DNA from: Hygrophila difformis
Lineage: Eukaryota; Streptophyta; Magnoliopsida; Lamiales; Acanthaceae
Direction of reading: 5' to 3'
NCBI GenBank assembly: GCA_030278955.1
Contig: JAOANR010000003.1
Coordinates: 32,999,227 to 33,063,226, forward strand
DNA length: 64,000 nucleotides
The first letter of the stretch is position 1; every line of letters begins with the position of its first letter. Of the stretch, positions 55,483 to 64,000 are shown in pieces. The translations under genes were made by a program, and so were the position numbers. A model generated the notes under the pieces. The model did not search any database, was not told the origin of the DNA, and saw only the letters and a program-made list of their open reading frames with translations.

Positions 55483-56509
55483 TTTACGTTTCCATTCTTG
55501 CTTTGGAAGTCTCATTTTCCTATATTGTATTTTCTTTCCATCTTTAGCAAATGCATGATCTGACAGGATCAATTTTTTTTTCTTTCTTTATTCCCCTTAA
55601 TGTGGAAAGCACACATTGTTTTTTTAGATATTATCTTCTGAAACTGTTGTATTAAGTCCTATGTTTGACATACAGGCTAATTTGAGGGTTTAACAGGTAT
55701 GATATTGTTGAAAGGAAACATTCTTTGTGGACATATGCCTCGGAAGTCAGAACCATACCGGGAAACTATTCGAGCTTTCTTGGTTTATTTTCAGGATCAG
55801 GTCCATTAGTTTATCCTGGCCCTGTGCTTTGTTGTTCGATTTTTAGTGTACTTTGGTGTAGCCTTGCTGATGTGTTGCTCATTATGGTATGTGCAATTGC
55901 AGATTCTCTGGAGATCAGAAGAATTATTCTGTTTTAGTAATGGAAAGTACATGATTTGCTTATTGCTATAGGTTATTCCAGTATTTAAGTGAAATTCTGG
56001 TGGAGTTTAGAGTCTTTTACTGTTCTGGTAGCCTAATCATAGTTTTATTTTTTGTTTATTAGTCAGACAAGAAAGTAAATACCCAGTGACTTACGGGGAC
56101 CTGATTCTGCGCTCTGTTAGTGAAAAATCACCAATTTTGCATATAACATACATGCATAAATTACATTTCTAATAAGAAACACAACTAACCTTTAAATTAA
56201 GTTCAAGGATAGCCCCTGGGATCTTAAATTTGACAAAGGAGCACAAAATATGTGCCATTTTATTTGGTTTGTGTAACATAAAATTCTTTGAACACTGACG
56301 TATGACACTGTCCTTACTATTCAAATTGATTTGCTACTTATTTTCTGTTTGATACCTATGCTACTTCTTGACTCATCCAGTTTGATGCCTATCATCCACA
56401 TTACACCATTTCAACATTTATCTTTTCTTTGTTTTTCCTTTGCTCTTCCACATACCCTCACCTACAGTTATTTTTTCTTTCTTCATGGGCAGTTGTAGAC
56501 ACTAAATAT

Positions 56510-56538
56510 GCTGTGCATCGCACAGCTTGGACAGCTAG
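56510..56538 (+). other. Helitron H3 3' terminus
   Basis: A perfect 7-bp hairpin with ATC loop, then ttggacag and CTAG. Host T at 56539. Confidence 0.88.
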
Positions 56539-56599
56539 TATATCTTATAAGAGGGAGAGGTCCCAAATTCACTTTGTGAATTTTAATTCTAGCCGTTGG

Positions 56600-57350
56600 A
56601 TCAGGAGTACAGATTGAATTTGTGTCCGTTCGATATTACCCGATTGATAATCACATGGGTCGGGTTTCACCCGCTTTCATCTATTTCCTCTCGACGTTTT
56701 CCTCGACCTCTCCAATTCCTTTCGCAATCTGCTCCAGCTCGTAGGGTCAATCACCGGTGGTTTCGATCGTTCCCAAGCTCTCCCCTTCTTCTCGAATCCT
56801 TCGTCGTCTCCTTCACCCACCGGCTTCCTTGCTTGGGCAAAATTTCCTCCGCCGGTTTTCAGTCTCTCTACTTCTTCGCTTGGTCAATCGACATTGATTT
56901 CTCAATTGATTTTTGTCCGTTGATTTTTTGAATTGATTGTTGGTCGTTCATTTCAGGGGTTTCATCGAGTTCTCTATTCCTTGGCAAAATCCCTCCTTTG
57001 GTTTATCCATTCTGCAAAATCCCTCCTTCGTCGAAGCAGAAATCTTATCTATTGTCTGTTTAGGTTCCTTCAACGTATTTCCTCCCAAGGTCCCAAGCGT
57101 CGCAAGGTTCCTGCTTTCTTCTCTGCTTCCACAGTCGAAGATTTGCCTTAAGCCTCCGCCTCCCTTCCCTCCGCTCGCAGTAGATTTTGAAGTTTCCAGC
57201 GTTCGACGGAGTCCGTGCGACGGGGAACCAGGGAGTGGAGGAGAGTGGGTTTCCATGTGGTTATCAGTCGGCGGATGCCGCAGGGTCTCCGACGTCTAAC
57301 CGGAGCCGCTGCGACCGGAAACGAGGTCAGTTCTCTGGTGATTTTTTTTC
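56600..57350 (+). other. C-rich leader block of H4
   Basis: Moderately GC-rich, open in several frames on both strands. Likely captured 5' UTR/first-exon sequence of a host gene ending at a gag/gtcagt donor-like site near 57326. No protein family recognised. Confidence 0.4.
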
Positions 57351-60098
57351 CCCCTTTTGGAGTTTATTTGACGATTTAAGTTATTCCAATCGCTTTACAA
57401 CTATTTGGTTTTGTTTTGATGGGATTATTTGGGTTTCAGTTTCGTCACCTCAATTGGAGCAGCTTATGTATATCTTTGTATTTGCAGTTTTGCCTCTACG
57501 GAATGGCATTACTTGAATCTAAAAATTATACGACGGAAATTGGGGGAAAAATAGTCCAATTGTTGTATATAGTTAATTAGGTTTTGCTGTTATAATTGTG
57601 TCTGGTGTTATATTCACTTAATGAGGCGGTTCCTTCATATTCGGCCAGATGACACTCACTTTGTTTATTTATATCTGAGAAAATGTTAGTGTTCAATGGA
57701 AAGTCTTGATTAGCTGGTTCGATCTTGAACATCTTCCATTCCGGTTGTTGATCAGTTTCTGTAAACAAAGCCATATACATTTTTGTGAATTACTTGTTCG
57801 GATTTGAAACTCTTGATTAGCTATCTTTTTTAGTATGTATACTTTTGGGCTTTACTTAATTCTGCACATTGAAATTCAATGATGAATGTTGGCGCAGAGC
57901 CCTCACTTTATTGGATCATGATATGATTCTCTTTTTTGAATGTGCAGTGTCTGTTTTCCTTGGCATTTGACATTGCAACTGCCCTCACTGCCTGACTAGA
58001 TCATGGGTAAGTTGTGCTGTGATTTGCAATTTTGTTTGACTGTTCCTATTGCTCTTTAGAACTGTTTTGATTTGGATGATGGACGCTTGTAAGATGGAAT
58101 TCCGTCAAGCTTATTAAACACAATCTCCGTGTACAGTGTTTGGCCATCTTTAGTACATAGCTAATGTGTAATGATAATGAAACTTGACCATCCAATCCAA
58201 TGTGAGCTATTAAAGTTTACTTGTACATGTTGCTGATACTGTGATACACCTTATCCTTGTGCACCATGATTGAACTATTTCTTTCCTAAAAACAGTGAGC
58301 TCAAAACGTCGGTCCCTTTTAACAGGAGTATCTTTGTGTTGTCAAATTTTGAATAGCTAGGGGTCTATATCTTGATGTCCTTACAATAATTGCTCATGTT
58401 TTTTGTAGACAACAATATAACATGGGCAAGCACAGCAGAGTTTTCTCAATCCGACTGAGCTTGTTTGTTTGGTTGCGTACACAGGTATGCCTTTTTTGGT
58501 TTTTCTGGATTATAACATCCTAGATCAATCTATGCCCTTGCATTACATAGTTTTGTAATCCGTTGATCTTCTACTGTACTTGCTTTTACAGTTTCCATTT
58601 CTGTTGAATCATATCAATTTCATGATGGCCTCATATGTATTTCCCTGCTCGCTATAGTTGGCCTCTACCTACAGCTTGCCACTTCAGTTATTCACGAAAT
58701 AACTTCAGCTCTCAGTATGATACTGCTTCAGGTACAGAATATTGGCATGCGTTTATGAGTAATTTATTTTTTTGTATGTCGACATTTTAAAAATGATTCT
58801 GCGGTGCTTTATATTAATTCAGTTATCTCAGTCGTGAGTTTAATCTTCAACTTTCGGGATTTTAGGTTTTGTCGGTCTATTGTGTAGTGCAATCACTCCG
58901 CTGCATATTGTTCTTCATTCTTGTTGGGCTTTTTCTCTTGGTAACATTGAAATATTCACTGTCAGATGCCCAACCTCTATGTGGACTGTTCTCGCCGAGT
59001 TGCATAAGATTAAGGAGTTGTTAATTAGCACCATTATAATGTTTAGTTTGTTCATTCTTTTTAGAATGTCGCTGGAAAAAAAAAAGAAACGTATACTAAA
59101 AGGATGATTGAAAACAAAGTCATGAGACTATTATTTGTTTTTATTTGTTACAGTTGTTACCACCCTAAACCCTAAACCTTCTCACATATATTCTTCTCTA
59201 AAAATGGTATGTTTCCTTGTTCGTGCTTTTTGTTCACTTTGTCTGTTACATTCTTTCCTGTTTCTTCTTTGCACAGTCTCCTTTTTATTGGATTGTGCCG
59301 TTCGTTCAGTTTGCCTGTTACTTTTTTACCCCCCTTAGATTATTGAAAACCTATGGTGTCAAGCAATGTATGGTGAGCCTGACATTTTTGCTTGAGATTG
59401 TTAGTTGATTAGTTTGGTGCGCAATTTTCTTTTTTTCCCTCTGTTAGTTCATGAGTATGAGTGTGCTTCGCAGAGCAAAATCCTTCCTCCTCATTGGCAT
59501 TTTTGTTGCTATTTTAGACAGAATTTTTTTCCTTTGCTCCCATTTAGTTTGTTTGATTCATACTTCACTACATATAGGAGATCGGGGATACAGTATAACT
59601 ATTACCACACCTGACTTAATTCCCTTCCTCTTTGTTGTAGTTGTTGTCAAGGGTTTGTGCTTTGGTTTTACCCATAACCTTTCTTATATAATGCAGGTTC
59701 TTCTTTGTTGGCCTATATAATAAGCATATTATTGTGTGTTTGGTAGTTGACAGGTTCCTCTCTGCTGCCACATGGTTTTTAATGGATGGTTCTTCAGCAT
59801 CTCTGTTTGAAGACCGTTTTGTTGATTGCTTCGTTCAATCTTGCCCTCCTCCATTGGGCCTAAGTGCCGTTGGGGTTCCTTATTGAACCCCTTGGAGTGC
59901 CTCAAATTGAAATCGATTGCGTGGTTAGGGCTTAATGTGTTTAGGTTTGAAGATGTGGGTTGCCTTTGCTATGGGGTTTTGGGGGCAATTTTATTGCTGG
60001 GTGTGGAATTGTAGCTTTGTTATACTAGGTTAGATAATAGTATATTTTATATTAATAAATATTTAAAATGTTGTAATTAGCTCAAGTGTGGATAAATT
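57351..60098 (+). other. 2.7 kb without a firmly recognised gene
   Basis: Intron-like AT-rich DNA. A hydrophobic exon-like piece at about 58607-58735 (DGLICISLLAIVGLYLQLAT) precedes a GT donor and may be a membrane segment of an unidentified protein. Confidence 0.35.
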
Positions 60099-60519
60099 AT
60101 GAAGCTTTCAACATCTGGGATGAGTCAGCAGCCTCATGAAGGTATCTATCTGTTATGTCTCCTCAATCTCGCATTACTTTTCTTTTTCTTTTGGTGACCT
60201 CCAACTTTTCTTTCTTATTTTTTAGTGTCAACTTGTTTTGATGTGTTTCTCTCTCTGTCTCTATCATTGAAGGTTTGTTTTTCAACTTATGCACTTGTCT
60301 ATTTTCTGGGAAAGGCTCTCAAAATTTAGCCCCACTGGGCAAAGAAATTAAAGGGCATTTACATTTATGTTTATTAGTTTGATAGATGAATTTGTTATTT
60401 ATTTAGTGATTATTTTTTATTTATGGAAGGGGAGAAGAAGTGCTTGAATTCTGAACCATGGCATGCTTGTGCTGGTCCTTTGGTGTCTCTGCCCACTCTC
60501 GGGAGCCGTGTTGTTTACT
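60099..60519 (+). pseudogene. ARF6/8-like auxin response factor, first two exons
   Basis: ATG at 60099 encodes MKLSTSGMSQQPHE and ends with one base before GTATCT. The exon at 60430 joins in phase and encodes [20 protein letters not shown] and [12 protein letters not shown], the conserved N-terminus of ARF6/ARF8 transcription factors just before the B3 DNA-binding domain. It then passes into unrelated sequence with a stop. The B3 and dimerisation domains are absent. Confidence 0.88.
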
Positions 60520-61043
60520 TTCCTTTTAACTTTTCATGAATTAACTTATCTATTAAAGATAGTGTATACATATAAATTGTATACTTAACCAATCAACTAA
60601 AGTAAACATGGATCCAATCCCATAATATATTCTTACATCCAAAACGAAGCTTAGGACAGGTGATGATTGATTCATTATATATAATCAGGTAATTAAAATT
60701 TTGCATGGGTAATTAGTATAGGTGATGGATAATTGATGATTCATTTCACGTTTTATAATTCACCTTTTCAATGTCAAAATTAAGTAAATATATGATTTCT
60801 TCTTCTACTCTTTTGTGCTGACTTTCAATATTAATTTATTTCCAGAGTTTCACCAAAGGGTAATGATCACAAATCAAATTAATTACTATAAAGGAGTAGA
60901 TTACAATGCTTCCTGTAGATAGGCTTCCATTGTTGCAGGTATAAGTTTTTTGTTTTTATCAATTGATTGGAGGGATAATGAAATTGTGTTTTCCTTTTCT
61001 TTTCCCTAATTTTATTTTTATTATGTAATTGTTTTTGTATAGA
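60520..61043 (+). other. AT-rich filler
   Basis: No coding piece; intron-like sequence between ARF and HMA fragments. Confidence 0.35.
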
Positions 61044-61787
61044 GCAACTCCGATGAATATGTGGACAAGTATGAAAGAAGTTACTTCGACATCTTGGGTC
61101 TTTGTTGTTCCTCTGATATTCCTCTCATTGAAAAGACTCTTTCTTCACTCGATGGAATCAAGGATTTGTCTATTCAAGTCCCAACCAAAACAGGATTGTA
61201 GTACATGAACCTCAAAAGATTTCCCGGCTTCAAATAGGCAAGAAGGATGCTAGACTTATGATAATAAACAAAAATATTGCACATACACCTAATATTGATG
61301 TTTTCTGCAGTTAAAGCTCTGAATGAAGCAAGATTGGAAGCAAATATCAGAGCATACGGAAAGCCTAACTACGAGAACAAATGGCCAAGTCCGTATATCA
61401 TGGTTTGTGGTGTCTTGCTTCTGCTGTCATTTCTGAAGTACTTATACAGCCCCCTTGTGTGGTTAGCTATTGGGGCCACTGTAGTTGGAATTTTTCCTAT
61501 TTTATTCAAGGCTGTTGCTGCACTTTGCAATTTCTTGCTCGACATAAATGTCCTGGCTTTGATTGCTGGTAATTTATGCATTCACTTTGCTGTGTTAACT
61601 ATTAGTCATTTTTGTAATTGAAAGTAATAGGTAAAGGACAACAATGAAAAACTTGTATAATATGATAATAAAAGATGTTTCTTTTGCAGTTTCAGGATCG
61701 ATTGCCCTCCACGATTATACTGAAGCAGGGATCATTGTGTTCTTATTTAGAATAGCACAATGGCTAGAATTAAGGGCAAGTCATAAG
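61044..61787 (+). pseudogene. HMA2/4-like heavy-metal P-type ATPase, N-terminal exons
   Basis: Exon from 61044 encodes ERSYFDILGLCCSSDIPLIE and KTLSSLDGIKDLSIQVPTKT, the metal-binding HMA domain with the CCxxD/E-type site of the Zn/Cd pumps. A one-base shift near 61193 follows. Exon 61311-61568 encodes [17 protein letters not shown], then [20 protein letters not shown] (first helices). Exon 61690-61787 encodes SIALHDYTEAGIIVFLFRIA and QWLELRASHK. All join in phase. The catalytic DKTGT exon is absent. A captured fragment of a plasma-membrane metal exporter. Confidence 0.88.
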
Positions 61788-63920
61788 GTCTGTCGGTTTG
61801 TTGCGCCTATGTTGATTTACCTATTTCAACTTTTGACATATCATTAAGCCGATTTTGCATAATTGTGTACTGTGTACCAGGCTATTGCTGAATTGGTCAG
61901 GCGCCTGTTGCCTAGCTGTTCCGCCTGCCGCCGTTTGATTTTTCTTGTTGCATTCACACCTCCTCTGTTGGCTTTCCAGCAAGTTAGTTTTTCAATTCAG
62001 ATCTCTTTGTGTCTATTTGTTAATTAGGTTTCCACTTTCCAGCCTCTTGTCCTATTTCTTGTTTTGATCTCATATATTTTCAATTGTCGGTGGTTTTGTT
62101 TTGTAGCTTAAATAATTGATTTGGAGGGTTTGTTTAGGGATTTGCTTTATTTGATTATATTCGCAAAAGCTTTAGCACTTGTCTTATTGGGTAAACTGAC
62201 AAATTAATTGAGACTTTTATTGGTGTGGTTGAATTAAGTTTGTCTGGTCCATTTTTGTTGTTATGTTTTCTACAATTCACATATTGAATTTCCTTCACTG
62301 TGTTGGTAAGTATAATAGTATTAGTTTTACTTATCAAAGGGGATATAATGTGCTTACAGGCAGTCTGCAGCCTAGCAAGGTATCCATTTAATCTTTAGAT
62401 TTTCATTTGGTGAAATTTTTACTTACCTACACTAAATGACTTTCTCTGCAGGCTTCTTATTACTTCTAATGCCTGAGGAAAATGTGTTTTGCATTCCTAA
62501 CCTCAAATTCATATATCAGGCGTGCTATATGTTTCATAAAATGTGTACTTGGGTGTTGAATTAAAAATAATCTTACCAAATTACTTGTCTTTCAGGACTT
62601 TTAGAGCCTGTATAAGAAACCAGCAATGGTTAGAGTTTGGAGGAACTTCAATTTTTTTATTTACATTGTCGCAATTATTTTTTTTTTTATTTTTTATTTC
62701 CTTTTTTATATTGATTATTTATTGAGATGTGATTTCTATGAGTATCGGTTTTCGTGAGGGAAGATTAAAAGTGCTCCTTTTTATTGATGCTGGGAAAAGA
62801 TTGAATACTTTTGCTCTTGCTGAAAGTCTCATATTGATGAGGGTGTAATTTTGAAGATTGTTATCTTTGGTTAATATACCCATTTTTTTTATTTTTTTAT
62901 TTTTTGTGAATACCAAATAGGTTATGAGAAGTGTGCAAAACCATGATAGTTCATAAATTTTATACATCACATTTCATTAAATAGAGAACTGTTTGGCATT
63001 CTTGATGGCCTCGAAAGAACCCTAATTTCATTTGAGACTCATTATCCAATACCAAATCTCCCCTGCATTTGTTAGCTTCTATGTTTCCTTTGTTTTTTCC
63101 TTTTTAATAATTTATTTATTATTAAATTATTATTTTTTATTTGGTTGCCTTTTCAACACATTAAGCTTGCAGTGTACGGGATAAGTTGAAAAACATATTT
63201 TTTTAGGTTCAAATCCACTACTATCATTTTTGTTTCGATATGCATCCATCGCTAAAGTGATACCATCATTATTTGACTTTGTTTTGCCTATGTCTCTTGG
63301 CTTAATGGTCCAGAGAAACCAGTAACCTACAAAAGAAATGGTGAGCCATTTATTGTTGCACAACTTGGCGATTTTTAAATTCACTTTTAGAATATTTATC
63401 TCATCCTGCATTGTTATTTATTGTAGTTGCCGCGGTGTTTCCTCGACAACCGTTGCATTCCCCACAGAAGCTTCCCCATGGTAAGACTATAACTATTATA
63501 GAAAGTCTTTCTTACATCATTTACTGTCCCTTGGTGGACATTTTATGTTTCTTATAAATGACTACTTCTCCCTTTTCCTCCAACTAAAGTGTCGCCTGCT
63601 CACAAGTGAGCTACTCTTTCATGGGCCTCAAGTCAAAAGGTATCATCTTGGAAAGTGCCGTTGTTGTGTTATAGATTGGCTGCATTGTACTTTCTGGAAA
63701 AAAACTTTACTCTTACAAGAAAATGAAAGGAGGGATGAGAGGAAGTGGAAGTTAGCCGCACTTCCCTGTTATGCACTATATTGATCATAAAGATGCAAAA
63801 TTAGGTTTTATCATATCCTTGTGGTACATTTAGATGCTTATGTCTATCTCATGTTCTGTAAATTACTGAGATTTTTTAGAAATGTTGGTACTTATGGTTT
63901 TCCCGTCTTTGTTAATGTAG
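61788..63920 (+). other. 2.1 kb without a recognised gene
   Basis: AT-rich intron-like sequence. Short exon-like pieces near 63316-63335 and 63427-63480 (between AG and GT sites) are too short to identify. They may be upstream exons of the phosphatase fragment. Confidence 0.35.
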
Positions 63921-64000
63921 ATTTGTGGTGACATACATGGGCAGTTCGATGACATGAAAGAGCTGTTTAAATTTGGTGGTGATTGTCCAAAGACAAATTA
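63921..64000 (+). pseudogene. PP4-type Ser/Thr phosphatase catalytic subunit exon (cut by window end)
   Basis: After an AG acceptor at 63919-63920 the exon encodes ICGDIHGQFDDMKELFKFGG and DCPKTNY. GDIHG is the first metal-binding motif of PPP phosphatases, and MKELFK..GGDCPKTNY is the PP4 (PPX) version. It continues past the window. It could be intact, but its position inside H4 suggests capture. Confidence 0.82.

Larger units (their letters stand above)
52961..56509 (+). other. 3' part of H3, no recognised gene
   Basis: AT-rich. A 183-codon ORF at 53920-54471 is rich in Phe/Leu/Ile, as expected from T-rich DNA, and I do not accept it. Exon-like pieces at 53410-53500 and at about 55700-55810 (SLWTYASEVRTIPGNYSSFLG) are unidentified. 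Local duplications occur at 54751-54862 and 55372-55482. Confidence 0.35.
44167..56538 (+). mobile_element. Helitron H3 (12.4 kb, non-autonomous)
   Basis: The 5' end TCTACTAATACTATATAAA is nearly identical to that of H2, and tccgttggatcaag follows. An extra TCTACTAA copy precedes it, so the start could be 44159. The 3' end is a perfect 7-bp hairpin GCTGTGC-ATC-GCACAGC (56510-56526) followed by CTAG at 56535-56538 and host T. It contains a KUP/HAK fragment, a microsatellite, a MITE and tandem repeats. No Rep/Hel ORF. Confidence 0.85.
56543..64000 (+). mobile_element. Helitron H4, 5' portion
   Basis: It begins TCTTATAAGAGGGAGAGG only four bases after the end of H3. The shared gccgttggatca block lies at 56592, and a gggtcgggtttcacccg palindrome near 56660 matches that in H2. 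It carries ARF, HMA and PP4 fragments on the + strand. Its 3' end lies outside the window. Confidence 0.72.

Overview
This is eudicot-type plant nuclear DNA. It is AT-rich and built from nested transposable elements and spliced gene pieces, with no bacterial-style operons. I cannot name the species from the sequence alone.

Region A (1-25023) is one very large Ty3/gypsy retrotransposon of the Athila type. The window opens inside its 5' LTR, which ends at 2189. It is followed by a tRNA-Asp-type primer binding site, a gag-protease ORF (2331-5489), a pol region broken by four stop codons and a frameshift (5487-8107), and then about 13.6 kb of extra sequence before the 3' LTR (21699-25023). That extra sequence holds five related F-box-like genes in tandem (F1-F5, 8849-14656), an ORF of unknown function, the 5' LTR and gag start of a chromovirus nested inside the element (15656 to about 19025), and an Athila-type env-like/plant transposon-domain ORF with a coiled coil (to 20664). 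The two LTR copies differ at roughly 17-20 sites in 2.19 kb by eye, so the insertion is young although its pol is dead. Both LTRs and the area upstream of F1 are full of short, well-paired stem-loops.

Region B (25024-64000) looks like four head-to-tail non-autonomous Helitrons. H1 ends at 35108, H2 is 35129-44133, H3 is 44167-56538, and H4 begins at 56543 and runs off the window. The 3' ends share a GTGCATCGCA-type hairpin followed by CTAG and a host T. The 5' ends share a TC start, a TATAA-rich stretch and a CCGTTGGATCA block. Each Helitron carries exon pieces of unrelated nuclear genes, all on the + strand and mostly still with introns. H1 has an STK16-type kinase, MACPF, DXS, a plastid-type unknown protein, CLU/FRIENDLY and a KEA antiporter. 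H2 has mitochondrial EF-G, a G6PDH4-like enzyme, a WEB-family coiled coil and a PRPP synthetase. H3 has a KUP/HAK potassium transporter. H4 has an ARF6/8-like factor, an HMA2/4-like P-type ATPase and a PP4-type phosphatase. Most pieces are truncated or frameshifted. No Rep/Helicase ORF is visible, so all four depend on an outside transposase.

H1 also contains a 2.6-kb solo LTR of the chromovirus family with a perfect CATTA target duplication. H3 holds a Stowaway-like MITE, a CT/CA microsatellite and several local tandem duplications.

The most unusual system is the F-box array inside the retrotransposon. F2 and F3 each have a tiny leader exon (MAENNP or MASNNP). The main exons of F2-F5 all start in the same splice phase, while F4 and F5 have no leader or in-frame ATG of their own. 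This suggests one leader could be spliced to several alternative F-box exons.
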